Source: SAR202 cluster bacterium bin22 (lineage in GTDB: Bacteria; Chloroflexota; Dehalococcoidia; Lucifugimonadales; UBA3495). From it: DNA of 64,000 nt. The translations under genes and the position numbers were made by a program. Positions 51,612-59,595 of this stretch are shown here, piece after piece. Within the stretch, counting starts at the first letter, position 1. Each line of letters starts with the position of its first letter. The notes under the pieces were generated by a model. That model saw only the letters and a program-made list of their open reading frames with translations. It searched no databases and was not told where the DNA came from. The DNA lies in assembly GCA_002238505.1 (NCBI GenBank), contig MPMM01000001.1, positions 248,001-312,000 on the forward strand. Reading direction: 5' to 3'.

Positions 51612-52049
51612 ATGAAGATCTTCTTCGACGTCGATTACACCATTCTTGGGCTGGACGACACCCTGCGGCCCGGCACCAAGGAAGTATTTCAAAGGCTGCT
51701 GGATGACGAGCACGAAATCTACATCTGGTCCGGAATGGGCGAGCGGTGGGAAGTAATAGAAAAGCATGAACTCGGCCACTTTGTCAGCGGAGTTTATGAA
51801 AAGCCCACCAATCACTTTCACGAACGACTGGAAGAGCTGAAAATTCCCTTTGAGCCCGAGTTTGTTATCGACGACTATCCTGAAGTAGTCGCAGCTTTTG
51901 GCGGCGCATGGGTCCCTCCTTACTTTTTCGCGCGAAACGTGGACCAGCAGATGGACCGCGTTTATCAGATTGTGTGCGATTTCGCCAACGGAGGCACTTC
52001 CGAAGACACCCAGTACAAGGCAAAGGGCACCGTTCTTCCCCTCTTCTAA
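51612..52049 (+). CDS. Small HAD-superfamily phosphatase-like protein
   Basis: This is a 145-residue protein with HAD motif I KIFFDVDYTILGLDD and motif II YIWSGMGERWEVIEK. The central YEKPTNHF supplies a motif III-like lysine, and FVIDDYPEVVAAFGG is motif IV with its acidic pair. It has almost no cap, so it could act on a macromolecule or a large substrate. ATG 51612 gives the usual HAD start; GGAGG lies 13 bases upstream, which is rather far. It sits between the ArsC-like gene and mutL and is probably independent of mismatch repair. Confidence 0.75.
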   Translation: MKIFFDVDYTILGLDDTLRPGTKEVFQRLLDDEHEIYIWSGMGERWEVIEKHELGHFVSGVYEKPTNHFHERLEELKIPFEPEFVIDDYPEVVAAFGGAWVPPYFFARNVDQQMDRVYQIVCDFANGGTSEDTQYKAKGTVLPLF

Positions 52050-52133
52050 CCTCCACACCGGAATTACCGCCGGACGTTATAATTACCTTGGCCCTGTACC
52101 TTCAGATACATGTGGCGGCAAGGCAGGTTATCC

Positions 52134-53906
52134 ATGCCCATAAGACAGCTATCCCCCGAACTGGCCGGCAAGATAGCGGCTGGTGAAGTTGTCGAGCGAC
52201 CGGTTTCCGTGGTAAAGGAACTTGTGGAAAATTCCATAGATGCCGGCGCTACCCGGGTGTCCATTGAAATAACGGGCGGGGGAATAGATCAGGTCCAGAT
52301 AGCTGACAACGGAGCCGGTATCCCACCCGGGGAAGTGCTGCTGGCCTTTCAGCGTCACGCTACCAGCAAGCTGGACTCCCCCGATTTGCTGGATGCCATT
52401 CCTACCCTTGGATTCAGGGGGGAAGCGTTGCCCAGCATAGCCGCGGTATCCCGAATGTCGTTGACTACCAGGGTAGCGGGAGTCGACGAGGGGTACCTGG
52501 CGGAATTCAGCTGGGGTCAACTGGAAAAGCAAGGTCCCCAGGGTTGCCCACCAGGTACGACCGTGCGAGTTGATGACCTGTTTGGCAATTTGCCAGCACG
52601 GCGAAAGTTCCTCAAGTCGGCTGCCTCCGAATCGGGCCGCATCCATGACCTGATTGTTCGATATGCGCTCGCATACCCCGAAATATCCTTTACTTTGAAG
52701 GTCGGGGAACGCACGGCATTGACCTCACCGGGAGACGCCAATGGCGAGAATACTGCGGTGGCAGTTTACGGACCCAGTGTTGCCTCGAACCTTCTGAAGG
52801 TCTCTGGCGAGGATCCTGAGACGGGCTACGAGGTTCAGGGGTTCATTGGCAACCCCGGTCTCCACCGCGCGAACCGAACTTACATGACCTTCTTCGTGAA
52901 TAGACGGTGGATTCAGAGCCGGATGCTGACCTTCGCCCTTGAGGAGGCCTATCAAGGTATGCTTCCCGAAAGGCGTTACCCACTGGCCGCATTAAATCTG
53001 GCCGTCCCTTACGAGGATGTGGACGTTAATTCCCACCCAGCCAAGCGGGAAGTCAGGTTTCGCCAGGATGGCAAGGTTTATTCTGCTTTGCAGCGAGCCG
53101 TCAGGGCAGCTCTGGTGGAACATTCACCGGTCAGGGGATTTCGTACCTCTCCTGGTGGGCAGAAAATGTCTATTGACCAGGGTTTTGGCTCCCCCGGATT
53201 CTTCCGAAGCCCCTTTGATGGGGCCAGCCACTACCCAGCCGGCGGCGCGTCCGGGCTAAAGGCCGGGGTACCGGGGAGTGGCGATGGGGTAGACGGATTT
53301 GGACCTGCCGGGGCCGCAATGACTCCCCAGCAGGCCCTCCCCGCATTGCGGGTTGTGGGCCAGGTGAGATTGACCTACATCGTTGCCGAGAGTCCGGACG
53401 GCATGTACCTGGTTGACCAGCATGCTGCCCACGAGCGGGTGCTCTTTGACGGCATTGTACGGCAGTCTGCTGAAAGGGAAGTCCAGTCGCAGCCCCTGCT
53501 GGCGCCGGTGGATGTTGACCTGACTCCCGGGCAAGTCGCAACCCTGATTGAGCACAGTTCATTCTTGACAGGCTATGGCTTTGACGTGGAGGAATTTGGG
53601 GGAAGCGGATACTTGGTGAGGGCTGTGCCGTCGATACTGGTAACCCAGGACCCGGGCAAGTCGTTGGTGGATCTGCTCGACATGGTTGCCCTTGAAGGTG
53701 TAATTCAGGACAGGAAGGACACGGTGGCGGCAACCCTGGCTTGCCATAGTGCCATTCGTGCCGGACAGTCAATGACGGAAGCTGAAATGCGGGCCCTGCT
53801 GGAGCAACTGGAGGTAACGGATAATCCCCATACGTGCCCCCATGGCAGGCCCACAGTGATCCACTTCAGTTCCTACCACATGGAGCGGGAGTTCGGTCGC
53901 CGTTAA
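52134..53906 (+). CDS. mutL: DNA mismatch repair protein MutL
   Basis: MutL couples MutS to strand removal. In 590 residues the GHKL ATPase domain is complete: PIRQLSPELAGKIAAGEVVE, SVVKELVENSIDAGATRVSI, ADNGAGIPPGEVLLAFQRHA, TSKL and LGFRGEALPSIAAVSRM. The linker around residues 335-395 is Gly/Pro-rich. The C-terminal domain has LYLVDQHAAHERVLFD-type sequence and ends CPHGRPTVIHFSSYHMEREF. The endonuclease motif DQHAxxERxxYE appears as DQHAAHERVLFD, so the final Glu is replaced by Asp and nicking activity is uncertain. CPHGRP near the C-terminus is present. Confidence 0.95.
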   Translation: MPIRQLSPELAGKIAAGEVVERPVSVVKELVENSIDAGATRVSIEITGGGIDQVQIADNGAGIPPGEVLLAFQRHATSKLDSPDLLDAIPTLGFRGEALPSIAAVSRMSLTTRVAGVDEGYLAEFSWGQLEKQGPQGCPPGTTVRVDDLFGNLPARRKFLKSAASESGRIHDLIVRYALAYPEISFTLKVGERTALTSPGDANGENTAVAVYGPSVASNLLKVSGEDPETGYEVQGFIGNPGLHRANRTYMTFFVNRRWIQSRMLTFALEEAYQGMLPERRYPLAALNLAVPYEDVDVNSHPAKREVRFRQDGKVYSALQRAVRAALVEHSPVRGFRTSPGGQKMSIDQGFGSPGFFRSPFDGASHYPAGGASGLKAGVPGSGDGVDGFGPAGAAMTPQQALPALRVVGQVRLTYIVAESPDGMYLVDQHAAHERVLFDGIVRQSAEREVQSQPLLAPVDVDLTPGQVATLIEHSSFLTGYGFDVEEFGGSGYLVRAVPSILVTQDPGKSLVDLLDMVALEGVIQDRKDTVAATLACHSAIRAGQSMTEAEMRALLEQLEVTDNPHTCPHGRPTVIHFSSYHMEREFGRR

Positions 53907-53955
53907 ACTGCAGACGGCGCCGGTGCGGCGGCGTCCACAACTGGGGAATACCGAG

Positions 53956-54171
53956 TCAGCTCTGGCGACGGGGGTCTTGCCTGGGGTCCTGGGCAGGATG
54001 GAATATTGAGTCAGGGCCGGGAAAGTCGCTAGTAGAATTTTCGGGCTTCCCGCCGAACTTGACCAATCCGGCGGAAACGCCGGCCATCGCGGCAATTCCT
54101 ACTCCCAGCTTGGCCAAAAAGCTGCGGCGGTTCTCTCCGCCCTTGTTTGCCTCAGACTTCTTGCTTGTCAC
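53956..54171 (-). CDS. Small Tat-signal-like membrane or exported protein
   Basis: This 71-residue ORF has GENRRSFLAKLGVGIAAMAG, an RRSFL twin-arginine-type motif followed by a hydrophobic segment, and a short polar tail (SIFHPAQDPRQDPRRQS). GTG 54171 is preferred because GGAG lies six bases upstream; TTG 54177 is in frame. Similar short Tat-leader proteins occur as subunits or anchors in redox complexes, but no partner is adjacent. It is convergent with mutL. It may be a real small protein or the remnant of a larger Tat substrate. Confidence 0.5.
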   Translation of the reverse strand: MTSKKSEANKGGENRRSFLAKLGVGIAAMAGVSAGLVKFGGKPENSTSDFPGPDSIFHPAQDPRQDPRRQS

Positions 54172-54297
54172 GTTCAACTCCGGTGTATTCGTGGGGTGAG
54201 GTGTGAATGAGCGAGCTTGGTTCGCTCCATTACGTTTTTCGGAATTTCGGTGACATTATAGCAGTACCTACCAACTGACGCATCACCGATGTTCACT

Positions 54298-55623
54298 TCA
54301 GGCCTGGCCCAAATCTTTCATTACCATTCTGGCCACATCCCGACCCATCCTTACCGAATAGTTGGTTCCCCGGTCTTCCGGATAAATCTGGGTGGTGTTG
54401 GCGAGGTACAGGTTGCGAATTGGCGTGCGGTGATCCGGAATCTGGCTACCGTAGTTCATGCCAATAATGGGCTGTGCCCCGTCAACCTTGTGGTGGTAGT
54501 ATTCTCGAATCCACTCTCGCTTGAATTCGGGGTTAAGTTTTTGCAGGTGTGGTATGAAGTCTTCAAGCAGTTCTTCGCCAGACTTGGCGTATAGTTCACT
54601 GTCCCTGGGAGTGTAGTTGGTCAGGTAAACGATGTGGTTGCCTCCATAAAGGGATGGATCGATCATATTTGTATGCTCGATAACTCCCACAAAGGGCAGA
54701 TCCCGATCTGCCACGTTGAGCCAGTACTTGGCAGTTAGGGGCCGATCAAGGGCCAGAATCACCAATACTGCAGACAGGTACCTCACTCCCAGAAGCTTGT
54801 CCTCATATTCCTGCGGCAGCGGGGGCACCAGCCGGGTGAAGACGTAGGACGGTGTTGTGGCGATGACAGCATCGTAAGGATTGTTACGGGACTCCTGGCC
54901 CTCTAGCTGGGTTTCCAGCCCGGTGGCAACGCCCTGGTCCACCGAAATCCTGTTGACCCGGGCTGACAGATGGACCTTGCCCCCACGATGGGAAACGACT
55001 TCCTCCAGGCGGTCGAATACTTCCCCAAAACTGCCCATGGGATAGCCCAGGCGTTCCTTTTGCAGCGTCTTTCCCCGCGATGCCACCCGCAGGTAGATCT
55101 TCCCCCACAGCCAGGTCATGCTTATCTGGTCGTAGTATTCGCCGAATTTGCCCCGCAGCATGGGCTCCCAAATGGCCTGGTAAATGTCGCGTCCCAGATT
55201 GCGGGTGAGCCATTCCTGGGCCGTGACACCCTCAAACTTTCTCCAGTCCCTGGTCTTCTGAAGGACAAAGGTCAGAAGTCCCAGCCGAATTCTCTGGGCG
55301 AGGGTAAGGGGTTTGAACTGCAACAGGTCCATGGGCGTTGCAAAGTCCCAGATCTGACCGCTGTGATAAACGCCCACTTTCGATTCCAGCCAGGCCAGTT
55401 TATCTCCCAGTCCCAGTTCGTGAATCAATTCGGTTATTGCAGTGTCGCTGACGAAGAGATGGTGATACCCCCTCTCAAGCCTTCCACCACCAATATCAAA
55501 GGTGGAAGCCTGTCCGCCCAGAAAGGGCGCAACTTCGAACACCTCGGCAAAGTGTCCCTGGCCGGTCAGTTCATAGGCGGCGGCCAGCCCGGCGGCGCCA
55601 CCACCAATTATTCCCACACGCAT
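54298..55623 (-). CDS. FAD-dependent amine-oxidase-type oxidoreductase
   Basis: This 441-residue flavoprotein begins with the dinucleotide motif VGIIGGGAAGLAAAYELTGQ and continues GGQASTFDIGGGRLERGYHH, a block shared by phytoene desaturase, protoporphyrinogen oxidase and UDP-galactopyranose mutase relatives. The FAD C-terminal motif is near NLYLANTTQIYPEDRGTNYS. The start codon overlaps the stop of the upstream gene by one base, so it is translated together with a LPG-synthase-like membrane protein and belongs to an envelope glycan/lipid locus. The likely substrate is a polyprenyl or sugar intermediate, but none can be assigned. Confidence 0.8.
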   Translation of the reverse strand: MRVGIIGGGAAGLAAAYELTGQGHFAEVFEVAPFLGGQASTFDIGGGRLERGYHHLFVSDTAITELIHELGLGDKLAWLESKVGVYHSGQIWDFATPMDLLQFKPLTLAQRIRLGLLTFVLQKTRDWRKFEGVTAQEWLTRNLGRDIYQAIWEPMLRGKFGEYYDQISMTWLWGKIYLRVASRGKTLQKERLGYPMGSFGEVFDRLEEVVSHRGGKVHLSARVNRISVDQGVATGLETQLEGQESRNNPYDAVIATTPSYVFTRLVPPLPQEYEDKLLGVRYLSAVLVILALDRPLTAKYWLNVADRDLPFVGVIEHTNMIDPSLYGGNHIVYLTNYTPRDSELYAKSGEELLEDFIPHLQKLNPEFKREWIREYYHHKVDGAQPIIGMNYGSQIPDHRTPIRNLYLANTTQIYPEDRGTNYSVRMGRDVARMVMKDLGQA

Positions 55624-56705
55624 CAGCCCGGGCCTCCTTGCTGGATTGTCTCCTCCTCAGATTGGGCCCCGTCATTGTCCGGGGTAGTCAACTGCCGGAG
55701 GGACAGGTTTTCCCGCCACATTAACGCCAGGCCAGCCAGGTTTACCGGCAGCCAGAGCGCCACCAGATGGACGACCAGGGCGTAGCTGGCAGCCACGGCG
55801 CCGCCCACACCCATTACGCCAAGGGTCTGCTGGGCGATAAGCTCAAATGGGCCAATGCCGCCAATGGATATGGGCACGGCAGTGGAAAGGTTTGAGGTGG
55901 CCGTGACCAGCAGTATGGCAAGGGCGAAGGCCAGGTGGGAATCAAAGTAATTCTGCAGGCCAAAGGAGTAAGCCACTGTCAGGTAAACTGCAATTTCCCC
56001 GGCCCAGACCGGCAGAGAGAGCAAGAACATTGTCACATGTTGACGTGGCGAGTTCAGAATGCTCAGGCCTTGAATGAAGTGGAAGGCCAGCTCGCTGAGT
56101 TTGGGTCTTAATCGCTCCGGAAACAATGCAAGTATCCGTTCTATTACCGGCAGGGTGCGGGGATTGGTTGCGATGATGGTAATGGCTGCCAACCCGGCCA
56201 GCAGGGCGACCCCTGCGATGGCGGCCAGAACTATTCCCGTACTCCGGTACTTGTCTGCCGCGTCGCCGAAGACACCCAGCAACAGGAGGATAAGGGCAGA
56301 AGTGACGCTGATAATGAACAGGGTAATGGCGTCGTAGATCCGTTCCACACCTATCGTAGCCAGCGCGCTGCTGCCGCTGACCTGCTCCCGTTGGGCCAGG
56401 TAGTAGGACCGCACCAGTTCTCCGGCCCTGGCCGGAAGCACATTGTTGGCTGCGTACCCAATCACTACAACCGGATACAGCCGCCGGGCTCCAATATCCT
56501 GCAAGGGGGATAGAATGTAACGCCACCGGAGGGAGCGAAAATATACTCCAATGAAATAAATGATCACTGCGGGAACGATGTAGAGGTAATTGGCTTCCTT
56601 CAGGGCCCGGGCAAGCTCGTCAAGGTCGATAGTCCAGACAAGGAATGCCAGGAATATCGCGCTGACCCCGATTCCGAGCCACAGACGCCAGTTCTTGATT
56701 GTCAA
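55623..56705 (-). CDS. Lysylphosphatidylglycerol synthase TM-domain/AglD-like membrane protein
   Basis: The 360-residue protein has about eight membrane helices of the UPF0104 family, as in the flippase part of MprF and in archaeal AglD. Characteristic stretches are ALKEANYLYIVPAVIIYFIG, VVVIGYAANNVLPARAGELV, RSYYLAQREQVSGSSALATI and GVERIYDAITLFI, then TAVPISIGGIGPFELIAQQT. It starts at TTG 56705, eight bases after AAGGA. These proteins are linked to lipid or polyprenyl-sugar translocation. It is flanked by an Agl23-type protein and the FAD oxidoreductase in one minus-strand run. Confidence 0.8.
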   Translation of the reverse strand: MTIKNWRLWLGIGVSAIFLAFLVWTIDLDELARALKEANYLYIVPAVIIYFIGVYFRSLRWRYILSPLQDIGARRLYPVVVIGYAANNVLPARAGELVRSYYLAQREQVSGSSALATIGVERIYDAITLFIISVTSALILLLLGVFGDAADKYRSTGIVLAAIAGVALLAGLAAITIIATNPRTLPVIERILALFPERLRPKLSELAFHFIQGLSILNSPRQHVTMFLLSLPVWAGEIAVYLTVAYSFGLQNYFDSHLAFALAILLVTATSNLSTAVPISIGGIGPFELIAQQTLGVMGVGGAVAASYALVVHLVALWLPVNLAGLALMWRENLSLRQLTTPDNDGAQSEEETIQQGGPG

Positions 56706-56742
56706 ACAGTCTGTCCTTTGTCAAAAGGGTCCAGGCGGAGGG

Positions 56743-59595
56743 TTATTGGCCGTGCTCGGAATTTTCGGATTCCTGGCGCAGGTAAGTATAATACTCCGAG
56801 TTGAACCAGTCAGACTCCATATCCCGGGTCAAGAAATACTTCAGGGCTTGGTGCCACTTATCCTTCGAAGTACCTGCTTCACCGAAATACACCAAATCCG
56901 CCCTGATTTCATCGATAATTTCCTCGGACTGGCGGTCCTCACCGGGGCGCCGGTAGGTTTCCGGATACCAGAGCAGGTTTCGGCGAGGACCGAACTCATC
57001 AAAACCTGTCAGAGAGCCGGCCGGGCGATGATGGGATGCGACCAGCAGGGCCGAACCAGGTGATCCTGCAGCCGGGGCCAGGCAACCGTCCTGGCCACCT
57101 TCATCCCGAAAACAGGAGAACTTCGCATAGCCCTCTCTCTCGAGATGGCGTAAGTCCCATTGGATGGGATACCAGGTGTCGTAGTCAATCTGCACCGGCC
57201 TGGCAACCAACTGGGAACTGGCGTCGGCAAAGAACTGCTCGTCGAGTTCAGCGAAACTGTCCCGCAAGTTGGCGCTGCCCTGAGCATAGACCAGAATCTC
57301 CCGTCGAGAGTCGTCGTAAGTGTAAGCGGCCTGGATAGCGGTCCACGTGGTGAGTATGGCGAGTGAACCGGCAACGCCCAGTCCTGCCAGCGCCGGCCCG
57401 TTCAACCTGCCAGACTGGCGGACGGCCCAGGCGCCGGTCAATGCCAGTAGCAAGCACATTATGAGCGTTGTGAAGGCCGCGTAGGGCAAATCTCCCTCAG
57501 ATTCGGTGAATCTCATGGCAGAATAGAGTCCCAATGCAACGAACAATCCAGGAGCAACAAGGCAAAGGATTGCAGTTGAAGCCATGTCCCGCGAGAACAC
57601 TCTTCGCCATTGCACCCGGTCAACCAATTCTCCCAGTGCCTTGCCCGCCAGGAGGATGAAGGGCACAGTGATGTTGACCAGCAGCCAGGGCATTTTCTCG
57701 CTGGCAATGGTGTAGGCCAGGAGATTTACGCCAGCCCAAAAAGCCAGGGCCATGCCGAAGCGGTCGCGTTTCCTGACGAAATGGATGGCTCCTATAACGC
57801 CAAGTACCAGCGGCAAGAACTCGTAAACTGACAGCCCGACGAAATAGTAATACCAGGGCTGGTTGCCCCTGGCGACCTCCTGTTGGGCAATCCAGTAGCC
57901 CATACCCTGCCACGCCCCGCTGAACAGTCCCGCAAGATTGGTGAAGAAGGTGGTGTAGAGGGTCGCCCAGATTCCCCAGAAAATGGCGGCGCACGTGAGC
58001 CATACTCCTCCGTTCCAGCGAATTCCTGCTGCCAGCGAGACCAGCGTCATTAACAGCAGTATTCCGGCAGCCACAATGATGTTCAGGGGTACGGCATTGC
58101 TGCTGCTGTCAACCTGCACCCCATCCGGCAGTACTTGCAGCAAGAGGGCATCAACCTTAAGCACCGGCAGGAAGAGGAGCAAATAGGTCATTGTAAGGGC
58201 AAGCGGCGCAAAGACCAGAAGGAAGGTGTTCCTCCAGGGAATCATCAGGTACTTAAACGCTGCGGCGCAAAAGACTGCCAGCAGCAGGGCCAGGAACAGG
58301 TCCACTACGGAGCCAATGGGACGGACCAGGACCAAAGCAGTCGCCCAGGCGATGGCCACCGGAATACAAACCGACGCCGCTTTTCCTCTCCACGAAGGCG
58401 TTACTCTCCAGGCGACGTAAATGCCTACGGTGACCAGCACCAAGACCGCTACGCCAGGAGGCCAGACGCCCAGCTGAGTCAATGGCAAGGATATGAAAGG
58501 AGCTTCCCAGACCGGGGCCCCTACGATTCCTTGGGTGGCGGCGTCCCGGTCCACCAGGGTAAGCCCAAAGCCCTCGTCCAGAGATGCTGCAGCTGAGACC
58601 CAATTGAGCCGGGAGGCCAGGCTCGCGGCTATTTCTCTGACCAGTTCAATTCCGGCTGACCACAGGGGTAACGTCAAAGTAACCAGGAGTGCCAGAAAAC
58701 CTGCGGCAGGATTCAGGCTCTTCAGTGTCAGCCATTCTCTCCATCGGGCGAGCCAACCTCGGCCGCCTTCAAGTTCAGTGGGCGGACTGTCTCCTTCAGG
58801 CGTGTCGCCGTCCGCAAGTACTGGTTCAGCAGCAACCAAATTCCTGGCGCCCTTGCGAAAAGAAATGCGCGGCCTGATTGACGTGTCGGCCAGGGCCAGA
58901 AGCAGGGCCAGCAACCCGAATATGGCCGCCAGAATGTAGGCGGATTCCTTTGCAGAGAAGGCCAGGGCCAGCACGGCCGAACCCAGAAAGAGATAACGGC
59001 GCCTAGGGTTGTGGGCGTAGTGCCACAGCAGGGCGAAAAGGGACACCGCAAACACTGCCATTAGAATGTCGTTGCGGCCGAACCTGCTGAAGTAAAGCAG
59101 GGACGGGGACATTGCCAGCAACAGGCCGGTTAGCAGGGCCCCTGATTTGCCCAGCCATTCGCGCAGGAAGTAAGGAAGGCCCACCAGAATTGCTCCAAAG
59201 AGCGCATAAGCCATTCGAGCGGCAAAATCGGTGTCTCCAAACAGGCGCAGGAAAGCCGCCACCAGGTCTATCTGGAAGGGTCCGTGCATCCATGGGGAAT
59301 GAATAAAGCCTTCCAGATTGGAGAGGCGCCAGGAGTAGTAGAGGTGGATCGCTTCGTCGTAGTGCATGGTGCGCTCTGAGAGTTCCCAAAGGCGCAAGAG
59401 AAGGGCAAAGACGACCAGCAGGACGAAGACTGCCTGGTACCTGCCCAACGGGGAACCAGTCAGGTAAGCGAAAGCGCGACCCAGCCAGGATCCGCTGAAA
59501 GACGGGCCACTGGAAGGGAAGCTTGCAGCAACAGGAACGCCGGATTCCGTCACCTGGTCGGTAGCAGGAGACTGGTTCAAGGGTTGGGACTCCAT
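56743..59595 (-). CDS. Agl23-type (TIGR03663-like) glycosyltransferase-fold membrane protein
   Basis: This is a 950-residue protein with many membrane helices. Near the N-terminus, RTMHYDEAIHLYYSWRLSNL and PWMHGPFQIDLVAAFLRLFG match the first-loop DE motif of GT-C/PMT-type transferases that use polyprenyl-linked sugars. It resembles the family named flippase-activity-associated Agl23, known from Chloroflexi and archaea. A soluble C-terminal domain of about 150 residues (VQIDYDTWYPIQWDLRHLER) follows. The start overlaps the upstream DUF2298 gene by 19 bp. The two families are characteristically found together, which supports a joint role in glycosylation or glycan export. Confidence 0.8.
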   Translation of the reverse strand: MESQPLNQSPATDQVTESGVPVAASFPSSGPSFSGSWLGRAFAYLTGSPLGRYQAVFVLLVVFALLLRLWELSERTMHYDEAIHLYYSWRLSNLEGFIHSPWMHGPFQIDLVAAFLRLFGDTDFAARMAYALFGAILVGLPYFLREWLGKSGALLTGLLLAMSPSLLYFSRFGRNDILMAVFAVSLFALLWHYAHNPRRRYLFLGSAVLALAFSAKESAYILAAIFGLLALLLALADTSIRPRISFRKGARNLVAAEPVLADGDTPEGDSPPTELEGGRGWLARWREWLTLKSLNPAAGFLALLVTLTLPLWSAGIELVREIAASLASRLNWVSAAASLDEGFGLTLVDRDAATQGIVGAPVWEAPFISLPLTQLGVWPPGVAVLVLVTVGIYVAWRVTPSWRGKAASVCIPVAIAWATALVLVRPIGSVVDLFLALLLAVFCAAAFKYLMIPWRNTFLLVFAPLALTMTYLLLFLPVLKVDALLLQVLPDGVQVDSSSNAVPLNIIVAAGILLLMTLVSLAAGIRWNGGVWLTCAAIFWGIWATLYTTFFTNLAGLFSGAWQGMGYWIAQQEVARGNQPWYYYFVGLSVYEFLPLVLGVIGAIHFVRKRDRFGMALAFWAGVNLLAYTIASEKMPWLLVNITVPFILLAGKALGELVDRVQWRRVFSRDMASTAILCLVAPGLFVALGLYSAMRFTESEGDLPYAAFTTLIMCLLLALTGAWAVRQSGRLNGPALAGLGVAGSLAILTTWTAIQAAYTYDDSRREILVYAQGSANLRDSFAELDEQFFADASSQLVARPVQIDYDTWYPIQWDLRHLEREGYAKFSCFRDEGGQDGCLAPAAGSPGSALLVASHHRPAGSLTGFDEFGPRRNLLWYPETYRRPGEDRQSEEIIDEIRADLVYFGEAGTSKDKWHQALKYFLTRDMESDWFNSEYYTYLRQESENSEHGQ

